Shown: positions 9,210-17,077 of the stretch, in pieces
How positions within the stretch are numbered: the stretch's first letter is position 1
Layout: each line of letters starts with the position of its first letter
Assembly: GCA_045533115.1 (NCBI GenBank)
Contig: JAZSHF010000021.1
Location: forward strand, 1-28,228
Direction of reading: 5' to 3'
Length of the DNA: 28,228 bases
DNA from: Colimorpha_A sp045533115
Lineage (GTDB): Bacteria > Bacillota > Clostridia > Oscillospirales > CAG-272
Program-made: the position numbers and the translations under genes
The notes under the pieces: generated by a model
Told to the model about the DNA's origin: nothing
The model's input: only the letters and a program-made list of their open reading frames with translations
Database searches by the model: none

Positions 9210-9911
9210 TCAGTAGAACAGCTTTTTTCGAAGCGCGCGTCGAAGCGGCTTGCAGATTCCGACGATTATGAGGAACGTTCCGATAAGAAAGAGGGACGCG
9301 GCAGGGTAAATTGACCAACGCCACATTTTCTCTATACCGAACGAAATACAGGAGAGAAACTCAATAAGTATCGAGAAAAAGCCGAATGCGATTATTGCCC
9401 CTCCGAAGATGTAGGGCGAGCCGCCGTGGGTGTATCGCGTTAGCGTGACGACGGCAGTGACGATCAGCGCGGTTATTCCGATGACAGGGAACGCGAAGGG
9501 AAAAAACCAATCTCCGCCCGTTTTTTCGCTTATATACAGGAGCAGGATGCCTGTAGCGAGGAAGTCTATCGGCACGAATATCACGGGGTTCGGCTTATTG
9601 AACCAAAACGGCAGAATAAACGTCGTATAGAGCAGAATAAGCGAAAAGAGAACGTATCCCGACCATTCGAGCCGCCCGTTCACCTTGATGTCGGTGACGA
9701 GGCATATCATGGCGGGTATGACGAAAGCGAAGCTCAAAATGAAGAGGATCCCGAGCTTGCTTATCCCCTCGATTATTTTGCCGGGGTGCGGGGGGTAAGG
9801 AGAGTCCTTATCGGGTCTAACCAGCCCGTCGGGGCAGATGACGGTCGTCCCGCAAAGCGGGCAGCTTTTTTCACTGTCGGCGAGCTCAACGCCGCATTTT
9901 ACACAGTACAT
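9210..9911 (-). CDS. Zinc-ribbon protein with six membrane segments (DUF6320-like)
   Basis: The start is set at 9911, where CTGAAAGGA precedes ATG; a longer frame to 9968 is open but runs into repeat DNA. The 233-residue product begins with a zinc ribbon (Cys3, Cys6, Cys17, Cys20, as C-x2-C...C-x2-C) and a short Pro-rich linker, followed by about six hydrophobic helices from residue 50 to the end and a basic tail (RRALRKK). From memory the layout fits family DUF6320, which I associate with alcohol-acetyltransferase-like genes. That matches the neighbours here: the two upstream minus-strand genes are an acetyltransferase-like protein and an esterase. The biochemical role is unknown; a membrane sensor or transporter partner is possible. 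A dispersed repeat separates it from the upstream gene, so it may need its own promoter, which I did not find. Confidence 0.8.
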   Translation of the reverse strand: MYCVKCGVELADSEKSCPLCGTTVICPDGLVRPDKDSPYPPHPGKIIEGISKLGILFILSFAFVIPAMICLVTDIKVNGRLEWSGYVLFSLILLYTTFILPFWFNKPNPVIFVPIDFLATGILLLYISEKTGGDWFFPFAFPVIGITALIVTAVVTLTRYTHGGSPYIFGGAIIAFGFFSILIEFLSCISFGIEKMWRWSIYPAASLFLIGTFLIIVGICKPLRRALRKKLFY

Positions 9912-9973
9912 ATTTTTTCCTTTCAGCCCTGTGGGGCAATAGAGGTGTGGGGGGTAAGGGCGAAACATTCATA

Positions 9974-10120
9974 GCCTTCCCTTTGGGGAAGGGGGACCGC
10001 GGGCGCTGCGCCCGTGGTGGATGAGGTGTTCAGAAACGATGTTACTTTTCTTTGGTAACGGCGGCGTCGCCGCCTAACCTCATCCGTCTGCTCCGCAGAC
10101 ACCTTCCCCAAGGGGAAGGC
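9974..10120. repeat. Large inverted dispersed intergenic repeat
   Basis: The left part (9974-10027) and the reverse complement of the right part (10077-10120) read the same outline: GCCTTCCCC-TTGGGGAAGG, a variable inner palindrome, then GGATGAGGT. The inner palindromes differ (GGGCGCTGCGCCC left, GTCTGCTCCGCAGAC right). Two head-to-head copies of one palindromic element are thus joined by about 50 bases that include GGCGGCGTCGCCGCC. Palindromes of this type are common between genes in Clostridia; it is non-coding, MITE- or REP-like. Confidence 0.8.
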
Positions 10121-10147
10121 AAGACAACGTGGCAAAGTTTCTTTGCG

Positions 10148-11431
10148 TTAATCTCCCGTCCCGTTACTCTCAACGAGGACGTGAATACCCATTTTACGCA
10201 GGGTCGTAAAGAAATTGCGCTCAAGGTCAGGCTCCTTGATGCCTCGGACGAAGTTGACCATAAGTTTTCCGTTGTATGAAAGAATACCGCAGTTTACGGG
10301 CGAGGTCGCCTGAGTTCCGAGAACGAAATCAACGCGCTCTACGTATTTCGCCATCACCTCGGGAAGCGTAACGACGCCGAGGTTCGACATACAAATACTT
10401 GCCTTTTTCTCACCGACGGCGGAATAAACGAGCTTCATCGCGAAGTTTTTGATGAAAAGCGGCATTATTCTCAGTAGCTTTACCTGTTCGGAGCGCACGT
10501 TTGGGGTGAATTTCGAAGCAAGATACTTGGCATTGAGGTCAAGCCCCATTTTGTGATGTACCGCCTTTATCATTTCCTCGAAGGTGTATTCACCGAGACG
10601 CGGATCGATATCGGGGGTAATATATTGCGCGAAGTTTCGCATCGTTCTGCTCGGCAAAAACGTTCGCAGATTGACGGGAATAAGTATTCGGACGTGCTTT
10701 AAGTGCTTCGGGTTCTTGACGCGCTCGTTTTGCAGGTCGTAAACCGCCTTCATCATAACGGCGGCAAGGAACGCCGTGACCGTCACGCCGTAGCTTTTCG
10801 CTGTTTTTCTTATTTCATCGGAATCTATGATCCCCGTTACGACGTGCATAAACCGATCGTCCTCCGGAGTTCCTCGAATGGCAAAGGCATCCGGCTCCTT
10901 CCAGCCCGGGTTGACGAGGGAGGCGTAACGGCTGAAGCTGTCCTCAAGCTCCTCGCGGTCGGGCTCGTCGTTTATGTCGAGAATACCGTTTTCGCAAGGC
11001 ACGTTTTTGCCGTATTTGAGCCGTATATACTCGGCGGCGAGAGTTTTTACGAATATAATTCCGCCGGTGCCGTCCGTTATCGAATGGAATATTTCGACAG
11101 ACATACGGTTTTTATAGTAAAGGACGCGGAAAGCGCATTTTTTAATGTCGCGGAAGGTCATTCTATTGATCGGATGGTCTTCCTCACGGAGAATTTCGGG
11201 CACTTGACCGATCTCCTCGATGTAATACCAGAAAAAACCCGTGCGGATCCCCGCGGCAACCGACGGAAAGCGTTTTGTCACGCGTTCGAGCGCCGTTTTC
11301 AGCACCTCGGGGTCAACGGGGTCAGTATAGGTTACGGCAAGACGAAAAACGTTCGTCCAATAGCGCCGACGTGCGGCGGGGTATATCTTTGCCGCGTTGT
11401 CAAGCTTCATCCATCGGAGGTCTTTCTTCAT
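10148..11431 (-). CDS. Alcohol-acetyltransferase-like protein of the condensation superfamily
   Basis: The 427-residue protein has the chloramphenicol-acetyltransferase/condensation-type active site HSITDG at residues 116-121 (His116, Asp120-Gly121; the family pattern is HxxxDG). The N-terminal W-x-K-L-D-N-A-A-K-I-Y-P motif is typical of the bacterial alcohol-acetyltransferase group. It would move an acyl group from a thioester to an alcohol or amine in the cytoplasm or at the membrane. It overlaps the upstream hydrolase gene by 32 bases, a sign of translational coupling, and AAGGAG lies ten bases before its ATG. Pairing an acyltransferase with an esterase suggests making and trimming the same ester, but the substrate is unknown. 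Confidence 0.8.
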   Translation of the reverse strand: MKKDLRWMKLDNAAKIYPAARRRYWTNVFRLAVTYTDPVDPEVLKTALERVTKRFPSVAAGIRTGFFWYYIEEIGQVPEILREEDHPINRMTFRDIKKCAFRVLYYKNRMSVEIFHSITDGTGGIIFVKTLAAEYIRLKYGKNVPCENGILDINDEPDREELEDSFSRYASLVNPGWKEPDAFAIRGTPEDDRFMHVVTGIIDSDEIRKTAKSYGVTVTAFLAAVMMKAVYDLQNERVKNPKHLKHVRILIPVNLRTFLPSRTMRNFAQYITPDIDPRLGEYTFEEMIKAVHHKMGLDLNAKYLASKFTPNVRSEQVKLLRIMPLFIKNFAMKLVYSAVGEKKASICMSNLGVVTLPEVMAKYVERVDFVLGTQATSPVNCGILSYNGKLMVNFVRGIKEPDLERNFFTTLRKMGIHVLVESNGTGD

Positions 11432-12302
11432 TACTAAGAAGCTCCTTTATAAAATCGGTAATAATTCCGTCGTCAACGTCGGATAGACCGTATAGCGGAT
11501 AGGCGTGCCACAGTCCCTTTTCGATATGATGACGGGATGGAGAATTGTGTTTTGTCAGCTTTTCGTGAAGCGAAACGGCGTCGGAAAGCATTATCTCGTC
11601 GCCGCCCGAAATAACGAGGGACGGAGGGAGGTCGGATAAGTCTCCGAACAGAGGTGATGCGATCGGATTACTTGGATCGTCCGTATAGTTCTCGGCGAAA
11701 AACCGCAATCTATCGAGCACCATAGAGGGGTCGTTTTCGGTATTGAACTCGTAAGATTCACCCGACATCGTAAGGTCGACCCACGGGGAAATTGCGATAA
11801 GTCCGAGCGGAAGCGGAAGCGACAGCTTTTTAAGAAAGGCGCAAAGTGAATAGATCAGTCCTCCGCCCGCGCTTTCGCCGACAATGATGATCTTTTTTGC
11901 GTCGTATGAAAGCGTTTCGATCAGATATTTATATGCCCTCACACAGTCCTTGAGCGCGTCGGGGCATTTGTTTTCGGGGGCAAGACGGTAGGCGGGGAAA
12001 TAGACCTTCAGCCCCGTTCTTTCGGCAAGAACCGATGCGTAGCCCTTTGCATACTCAATACCGCCCGCAACGTATCCGCCGCCGTGGATATACATTATAA
12101 CGGCGTCCTCGTCGGTCAGCTCATCGGGGGTAATAACTCCGCACCTGAAGGTGCCGAATACAAGCTTTTCGTAATTGTCCTTTTTGCCGATAGAAGCGAT
12201 CGCACCGAGCATATCCTGCCCCATACGCGCCGCCTTTATCGAGCAACCGTTCAATATCGGCTTCAATTTTTGAAGTTTTTTTCTTGCGGCTTCGGTCGTC
12301 AT
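11400..12302 (-). CDS. Alpha/beta hydrolase, hormone-sensitive-lipase (family IV) type esterase
   Basis: The 300-residue protein shows all parts of the family IV esterase site: oxyanion HGGGY at 73-77, nucleophile Ser144 in GESAGG, Asp235 in GGDEIML and His266 in LWHAYP. No signal peptide is present, so it is a cytoplasmic esterase for short-chain esters or a small acylated metabolite. GAGGGAA precedes the ATG, and a strong promoter lies about 28 bases upstream. It is the first gene of the minus-strand unit with the acetyltransferase-like gene and probably the zinc-ribbon membrane protein. Confidence 0.9.
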   Translation of the reverse strand: MTTEAARKKLQKLKPILNGCSIKAARMGQDMLGAIASIGKKDNYEKLVFGTFRCGVITPDELTDEDAVIMYIHGGGYVAGGIEYAKGYASVLAERTGLKVYFPAYRLAPENKCPDALKDCVRAYKYLIETLSYDAKKIIIVGESAGGGLIYSLCAFLKKLSLPLPLGLIAISPWVDLTMSGESYEFNTENDPSMVLDRLRFFAENYTDDPSNPIASPLFGDLSDLPPSLVISGGDEIMLSDAVSLHEKLTKHNSPSRHHIEKGLWHAYPLYGLSDVDDGIITDFIKELLSNEERPPMDEA

Positions 12303-12330
12303 CGTTCTTCCCTCGCTTTAGTGTAAAAAC

Positions 12331-12359
12331 AGTATAACACAATCTGAAGAAAATATCAA
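12331..12359 (-). promoter_or_regulatory. Sigma-A promoter of the hydrolase unit
   Basis: Read on the minus strand: TTGATA, 17 bases, TATACT with TG one base before the -10 (extended -10). Confidence 0.85.
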
Positions 12360-12406
12360 TGATTTATTTTGCGTACCGATTGGCGTATAAAAATACGAGT
12401 AAACTG

Positions 12407-12435
12407 TTGAAATGTGAGATCAGAAATGATATAAT
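12407..12435 (+). promoter_or_regulatory. Sigma-A promoter of the small lipoprotein
   Basis: TTGAAA, 17 bases, TATAAT with TG one base before the -10. It is divergent from the hydrolase promoter, with about 50 bases between the two -35 boxes. Confidence 0.85.
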
Positions 12436-12469
12436 GTAAATATCAGTTTTATATAAAGGAGACTACGCT

Positions 12470-13003
12470 ATGAAACGTATACTCACAATTCTTATCGCAT
12501 TTACCATGGCTTTTTGTCTTTTTGCATGTGACAGCGGCTCGAACGGCGGAGGAGTCACCTACACGGGTGTTCTTTTCGATGAAGAAACAACGCTTGTCGT
12601 AAAAGGAAACAAGGCATCCTTCTCAATGACGCTGGAGAGAAAATTTGAAGAGCAGAATACCACTGTAATTCAGTCTGCAACACAGACCGGTATCATTGAG
12701 AGCAACGAGGACGGAGTTCTCACTGTCGTATTCAACAAGGCGGGAGCAAGCGCTTCTGCGTCCATGCAGTTCAAGGGCTCGGGTGCCGATGAGTACAAAA
12801 AGACGCTCAAGGCGCAGTACGAGAGCATGGAAGACGGCGCATACAAGGAATTTATGCTTACTATGATTGACGGTAAGACTATTAACATGAAGTACGGCGA
12901 TAAATATTGGGAAGAAGCAGGTCCCGGATCGGATCAGGTTATCGTTGTTAAGATCGATACCGCAAAGAAGACCTTCACCCAGATGGATTCCGGAATAGGC
13001 TAA
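12470..13003 (+). CDS. Small lipoprotein of unknown function
   Basis: The 177-residue product starts MKRILTILIAF and has a lipobox LFAC with Cys20 as the lipid-attachment site, followed by a Gly/Ser linker. The rest is predicted beta-rich with alternating charged and hydrophobic residues (for example TTLVVKGNKASFSMTLERKF) and a helix around residues 100-125. It resembles the many small extracytoplasmic lipoproteins of Clostridia that have no known role. AAAGGAG precedes the ATG; it has its own promoter and terminator, so it is a single-gene unit. Location outside the membrane is well supported; function is not recognised. Confidence 0.85.
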   Translation: MKRILTILIAFTMAFCLFACDSGSNGGGVTYTGVLFDEETTLVVKGNKASFSMTLERKFEEQNTTVIQSATQTGIIESNEDGVLTVVFNKAGASASASMQFKGSGADEYKKTLKAQYESMEDGAYKEFMLTMIDGKTINMKYGDKYWEEAGPGSDQVIVVKIDTAKKTFTQMDSGIG

Positions 13004-13017
13004 TATTGAAATAATTA

Positions 13018-13046
13018 CAGCTCCACGCAACGTGGAGCTGTTTTTT
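13018..13046 (+). terminator. Terminator of the small lipoprotein gene
   Basis: CAGCTCCACG and CGTGGAGCTG pair around CAA, followed by TTTTTT. Confidence 0.92.
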
Positions 13047-13049
13047 ACT

Positions 13050-13083
13050 AAACAAAAACACCCATCGCAAGTGCGATGGGTGT
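13050..13083 (-). terminator. Terminator of the aldolase gene
   Basis: On the minus strand, ACACCCATCGCA and TGCGATGGGTGT form a 12-base-pair stem followed by TTTTGTTT. Confidence 0.9.
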
Positions 13084-13093
13084 AATCATTAAA

Positions 13094-14053
13094 TCAGTTC
13101 TTATTATCGGAGCCGAGAACGTCAACGATCTTGTGAGCGACCATCTTCTTGACCTCGTTGCGGCCGACCTTGAGATATTCTCTCGGGTCGAATGCGGAGG
13201 GATTCTCGGTGAATACGCGTCTGATGCCTGCAGTCATTGCAAGACGGATATCGGAGTCGATATTGATCTTACAAACAGCCATCTTAGCCGCCTTGCGGAG
13301 CTGCTCCTCGGGAATACCGATAGCGTCGGGCATCTTGCCGCCGCGAGCATTGATCTCAGCCACGCACTCCTGTGCAACGCTCGATGCGCCGTGGAGAACG
13401 ATAGGGAAGCCGGGGAGACGCTTTTCAACCTCTTCGAGAATATCGAAGCGGAGCGGAGGGGGAATGAGAATGCCGTTCTCGTTACGGGTGCACTGCTTGG
13501 GGGTGAACTTATATGCGCCGTGGGAGGTACCGATCGAGATAGCGAGGGAGTCAACGCCGGTTCTCGTTACGAAATCCTCAACCTCCTCGGGACGGGTGTA
13601 GGAGGACTTCTCTGCGGCAACGTCGTCCTCAACGCCTGCAAGAACTCCGAGCTCGCCTTCTACGACGACGCCGTGAGCGTGAGCGTACTCAACTACCTTC
13701 TTGGTAAGAGCAATGTTGTCCTCGTAAGAGTGGTGAGAGCCGTCGATCATAACGGAGGTAAATCCGCCGTCGATGCACGACTTGCAGATATCGAAATCTG
13801 CGCCGTGGTCAAGGTGGAGAGCAACGTCGATGCCGGTGTCCTCAACGGCTGCCTTTGCAAGAGCCATAAGGTAAGCGTGCTTAGCGTACTTTCTTGCGCC
13901 TGCCGAAACCTGAAGGATAACGGGGGAGTTAAGCTCGCTTGCCGCCTCGGTAATTGCCTGAACGATCTCCATGTTGTTGATGTTGAACGCTCCGACAGCG
14001 TAGCCGCCCTTGTATGCGTTCTCAAACATTTTCTTTGTTGTTACAAGTGCCAT
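13094..14053 (-). CDS. fba: Class II fructose-bisphosphate aldolase
   Basis: The 319-residue protein splits fructose 1,6-bisphosphate into dihydroxyacetone phosphate and glyceraldehyde 3-phosphate in glycolysis, with zinc. Asp82 and His83 in LHLDHG are the catalytic acid and a zinc ligand, MIDGSHHSYEDN is the conserved second block, VEGELG carries a metal-site Glu, and LHGASS gives the second zinc His. It opens MALVTTKKMF, as usual for the family. GAAAGGA lies upstream of the ATG. A small exported-protein gene ends 39 bases upstream on the same strand with no terminator between, so read-through is likely; a TATAAT stands in the gap but its -35 is poor. Confidence 0.95.
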   Translation of the reverse strand: MALVTTKKMFENAYKGGYAVGAFNINNMEIVQAITEAASELNSPVILQVSAGARKYAKHAYLMALAKAAVEDTGIDVALHLDHGADFDICKSCIDGGFTSVMIDGSHHSYEDNIALTKKVVEYAHAHGVVVEGELGVLAGVEDDVAAEKSSYTRPEEVEDFVTRTGVDSLAISIGTSHGAYKFTPKQCTRNENGILIPPPLRFDILEEVEKRLPGFPIVLHGASSVAQECVAEINARGGKMPDAIGIPEEQLRKAAKMAVCKINIDSDIRLAMTAGIRRVFTENPSAFDPREYLKVGRNEVKKMVAHKIVDVLGSDNKN

Positions 14054-14092
14054 ATCTTTAATTTTCCTTTCAGAAATAAATTATAAACGTCA

Positions 14093-14455
14093 TTAAGCGG
14101 GTCTTATCTCCGCATCCTCGGAGAGAAGCTCAATTCGCACGACCGAGCTTTTATACTCGGGGAAAATTTGCGTTACGAGGAAATCTTCAAGCTCGTCGGT
14201 CAGCTCGTAAACCTGAATATTAACCCAATCCTTGCCAACACCCAAAATCACGATTCCAAACTCTGACATACGTTCTTCAAGTAGTGATTTTACGTGATTC
14301 AGCTCATAGCTTGTGTAATTATTATAGTCGATACTGATAACCGCGCCGTTATTCTTGCCGTTATCTGGGGTGTTGGAATTTTTCTCGAAGGAATGAACGT
14401 AGATCAACGCAGAACAAAACGCCAAAGAAATGAGTAAGATCAAAAACTTCTTCAT
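14093..14455 (-). CDS. Small exported or membrane-anchored protein, unknown
   Basis: The start at 14455 is chosen because GAGGTG lies seven bases upstream, a promoter lies further up, and the product then begins with a clean signal/anchor segment (MKKFLILLISLAFCSALIYV). The longer open frame upstream covers promoter DNA. The 120-residue product has a Lys/Asn/Asp linker, then a compact acidic domain (YTSYELNHVKSLLEERM... VGKDWVNIQVYEL... VVRIELLSEDAE). Cys14 is not in a good lipobox (LAFC). Function is not recognised. It is probably co-transcribed with the aldolase gene. Confidence 0.7.
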   Translation of the reverse strand: MKKFLILLISLAFCSALIYVHSFEKNSNTPDNGKNNGAVISIDYNNYTSYELNHVKSLLEERMSEFGIVILGVGKDWVNIQVYELTDELEDFLVTQIFPEYKSSVVRIELLSEDAEIRPA

Positions 14456-14525
14456 AATCAAGCACCTCGCATAATGTGTAAGCGGTCGAAACGGATTTTG
14501 CGGTCTGCGGTCTTTTTCAACTGTT

Positions 14526-14554
14526 ATTATACATTGATTTTGAAGAAAAATCAA
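14526..14554 (-). promoter_or_regulatory. Sigma-A promoter of the small exported protein (and perhaps aldolase)
   Basis: Minus strand: TTGATT, 17 bases, TATAAT. The 14456-14794 gap has no gene; it holds this promoter, the next one, and about 180 bases with nothing I can name. Confidence 0.8.
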
Positions 14555-14734
14555 CCCTAATTTATGAACGAAAGGACGAAAACTTGTTTTTTCTGCGTTT
14601 TGCCCGACGGTGTGACGTATTTGTGGTTTTTTTAGGCGATTTTTTATGCACTTGTGAGGTTGTCGCCCCCTACAAATAACGTGGTGCATAGCCCGCAAAT
14701 GATCGGTTCTTGTCAATCGTACAAAAATAAAATA

Positions 14735-14763
14735 TTGATATTTCCCCGACAATATGCTATACT
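14735..14763 (+). promoter_or_regulatory. Sigma-A promoter of the leucine-rich-repeat lipoprotein
   Basis: TTGATA, 17 bases, TATACT with TG one base before the -10 box. Confidence 0.85.
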
Positions 14764-14794
14764 GTTTTTACATTCAAATAAAAGGAAAACCAAA

Positions 14795-15664
14795 ATGTCA
14801 AAAAAGATAATTTCGATACTTATTGCGCTCATCTTTGTGATCGGGCTTTTCTCCTGTGCGAATAAAGAAGAAAAACCCGATGAACTTCCGCCCGTAACGA
14901 CTGTCGGACTTCCGCAAGGTGAAAAGCTTTCGACAAGCTACGAAAGTGACGGCTTCGCCGTAAGTATATACGAAACCTATTCCGAAATAACCGCATACAA
15001 TGGCAAGGATGCTGTTGTCACCGTTCCCGACGCGTTTATGGGCCTTTCCGTCAAGTCGATCGGCGAATACGCGTTTTTTGAAAATGAGACTTTAACTAAA
15101 ATAACTCTGCCCGATTCGCTCATTGTCATCGGAAAGAGCGCGTTTCAGGATTGCTCCTCGCTTACCGAGGTCGTTCTCGGAAGCAATCTTGAGCATATTT
15201 CTCAGGCGGCGTTTCGCGATTCGGCTCTTGAAAAAATCAACCTGCCCGACTCGGTTGCCGAAATCGAGCGTTACGCCTTTTACCGCACTCAGCTCACCGA
15301 AATCAAGCTCCCGTCAAGTCTCTCCTCGGTGCAAAAATACGTATTCTACGGCTGTGAGCGTCTATCTAAGGTCGAATTTTGTCCCCGCATAGAGAGGATT
15401 GCCGAATACGCATTTTCCGCCTGTACGTCGCTTACCGAGATGATAATTCCCGACAGAACCGAAATTATCAGCGACTACGCCTTCTCGGAATGCACCTCGC
15501 TTGAAAAAATATTCGTGCCGAAAAATACGGGCTTCGGTGAAAACCCGTTCCACGCCTCAAACGAGGTGACAATATACGCTCCGTCAAAGTCGAAGGCACA
15601 GGAGCTTGCGAAAAAACACGGCTATTCCTTCGAGGCGTGCGCCTCGGCTAACAAAATGCCGTAA
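14795..15664 (+). CDS. Leucine-rich-repeat (LRR_5/BspA-like) lipoprotein
   Basis: The start at 14795 follows AAAGGAAAA and the promoter above; the frame is open further upstream but covers that promoter. The 289-residue product has a signal peptide with lipobox LFSC (Cys21). Residues about 70-250 hold six to seven repeats of the BspA type, for example SIGEYAFFENETLTKITLP and IERYAFYRTQLTEIKLP. A short tail (PSKSKAQELAKKHGYSFEA) ends the protein, as often seen in this family. Such proteins sit on the cell surface and may bind proteins or glycans; the ligand is unknown. A U32 gene starts 25 bases later, so the two may share a transcript. Confidence 0.88.
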   Translation: MSKKIISILIALIFVIGLFSCANKEEKPDELPPVTTVGLPQGEKLSTSYESDGFAVSIYETYSEITAYNGKDAVVTVPDAFMGLSVKSIGEYAFFENETLTKITLPDSLIVIGKSAFQDCSSLTEVVLGSNLEHISQAAFRDSALEKINLPDSVAEIERYAFYRTQLTEIKLPSSLSSVQKYVFYGCERLSKVEFCPRIERIAEYAFSACTSLTEMIIPDRTEIISDYAFSECTSLEKIFVPKNTGFGENPFHASNEVTIYAPSKSKAQELAKKHGYSFEACASANKMP

Positions 15665-15689
15665 AACACATACAATAAGGATATAGAAA

Positions 15690-16925
15690 ATGACGACAAA
15701 AAACAAGCCCGAGCTTCTGCTCCCCGCAGGCAATCCCGAAAAGCTCGGGGCGGCTCTCCGCTTCGGCGCCGACGCGGTCTATTTTGCGGGCAAGGCGTTC
15801 GGTATGCGCTCGGCGGCTGATAATTTCACAATGGAAGAAATAAAGGACGGCGCATCGCTTGCTCATAAGCAGGGCGCAAAGGCGTATCTGACGGTAAACG
15901 TAATGCCTCACGGCTACGAATACCCCGAGCTCCGCTCCTTCCTTTACGCCCTTTCTGATACGGAAATCGACGCAGTAATAGTAGCCGACCTCGGAGTTAT
16001 CGCGGCAGTTAAGGAGATACTTCCCGACACCGATATCCACGTTTCAACTCAGGCAAGCATCGTGTCCGCCCCCGCCGCTGAGCAGTATCTGAGGCTCGGC
16101 TGTAAGCGCGTAGTGCTTGCGCGTGAGCTTACGATGAACGAAATAAAGGAGCTCCGCCGAGACGTTTCGCCCGAGCTTGAGCTTGAAGCGTTTATTCACG
16201 GCTCAATGTGCATTTCGTATAGCGGCAGATGTCTGCTTTCAAATCATTTTACGGGACGCGACGCGAACCGCGGTCAGTGTGCTCAGCCCTGCCGTTGGAA
16301 CTACAATATGTACGAGATCGCAGAGGAAAAGCGTCTCGATATGCCGCTTCCGATAGCAGAAACCGAGCGCGGAACCTTCATTATGTCGAGCAAGGATATG
16401 TGTATGATCGAGCATATCCCCGAGCTTGTTGAAAGCGGAATTGACAGCTTCAAGATCGAGGGCAGAATGAAGAGCGCCTACTATACGGCTGTCTGCGCCA
16501 ATACTTACAGAATGGCGATAGATAAATACCTTGCCGATCCCGAAGGATACGTTTACGATCCGCAGTACCTGACCGAGCTTGAAAGCGTCAGCCACCGCGA
16601 ATACGATACGGGATACTATTTTGCCGACTCTATGACCGACTCAAAAACAGTCACAACGGGCGGATACGTTCGCGAAAAGGCGTACGTCGGAGTTGTGTCG
16701 GGCTATGATCGTGACACGGGACGCGCCGAGGTCATTCAGCGAAACAAGGTCGTTTCAGGCGAGACAGTTGAAGTCATTTCACCCGGAAAGATCGGACGCG
16801 CATTCGTTTGCGAGGAGATGCAGGACGAAAAGGGAAACGATATTGATTCCGCACCGCATCCGCTTATGAAATTCTCGCTCAAGGTGCCGTTTGAAGTCGG
16901 AGTTGGGGATATAATACGGAGATAA
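15690..16925 (+). CDS. U32 family protein, tRNA/rRNA hydroxylation (TrhP/RlhA) type
   Basis: The 411-residue protein fits the U32 family, long listed as peptidases; better-studied members (TrhP, RlhA) hydroxylate uridine-34 of tRNA or a 23S rRNA cytidine with help from prephenate. The family signature is present at 166-184 (EAFIHGSMCISYSGRCLLS), with Cys174, Cys181, Cys197 and Cys201 as the likely iron-sulfur ligands. The N-terminal LLLPAGNPEKL and the FGADAVYFAGK block mark the TIM barrel. The C-terminal 80 residues form the small beta domain. Length agrees with the longer Bacillus paralogue (YrrO type). AAGGAT lies upstream of the ATG. I leave the symbol open because the exact subgroup cannot be settled by eye. 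Confidence 0.88.
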   Translation: MTTKNKPELLLPAGNPEKLGAALRFGADAVYFAGKAFGMRSAADNFTMEEIKDGASLAHKQGAKAYLTVNVMPHGYEYPELRSFLYALSDTEIDAVIVADLGVIAAVKEILPDTDIHVSTQASIVSAPAAEQYLRLGCKRVVLARELTMNEIKELRRDVSPELELEAFIHGSMCISYSGRCLLSNHFTGRDANRGQCAQPCRWNYNMYEIAEEKRLDMPLPIAETERGTFIMSSKDMCMIEHIPELVESGIDSFKIEGRMKSAYYTAVCANTYRMAIDKYLADPEGYVYDPQYLTELESVSHREYDTGYYFADSMTDSKTVTTGGYVREKAYVGVVSGYDRDTGRAEVIQRNKVVSGETVEVISPGKIGRAFVCEEMQDEKGNDIDSAPHPLMKFSLKVPFEVGVGDIIRR

Positions 16926-16933
16926 TATAAGCA

Positions 16934-16990
16934 ACGTAGCAAAGCTTTGCCACTTCATTTTACCTTTTCCCACCGGGGAAGGCAAGACAA
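16934..16990. repeat. Decayed copy of the dispersed palindromic repeat
   Basis: ACCGGGGAAGGCAAGACAA here matches AGGGGAAGGCAAGACAA at the right end of the 9974-10120 element, and TTTTCCCACCGGGGAA keeps part of the palindrome. The other half is lost. Confidence 0.6.
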
Positions 16991-17032
16991 TGCGGCGCAA
17001 CATTCAAACGTACAACAAAAACCATAGATCAC

Positions 17033-17075
17033 AAAAAAGAAGTCCAAAGATACTATCGAAAGGACTTCTTTTTTA
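17033..17075 (+). terminator. Hairpin before ddl: terminator that also covers the ddl ribosome site
   Basis: AAAAAAGAAGTCC and GGACTTCTTTTTT form a 13-base-pair stem with a 16-base loop, and the T-run ends three bases before the ddl ATG. The only Shine-Dalgarno-like stretch for ddl (AAAGGA) overlaps the 3' arm, so when folded it would hide the ribosome site as well as end upstream transcripts. Confidence 0.75.
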
Positions 17076-17077
17076 TT

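Noticed and set aside
10703..11437. Plus-strand frame of 244 codons over the acetyltransferase-like gene
   Set aside because: Shadow of a well-supported gene on the other strand; no start signal.
13076..14086. Plus-strand frame of 336 codons over the aldolase gene
   Set aside because: Antisense to an unmistakable fructose-bisphosphate aldolase; its product has no recognisable features.
14563..14734. Search for a small RNA or riboswitch between the divergent promoters
   Set aside because: No strong paired structure or known motif; only promoter-flanking DNA.
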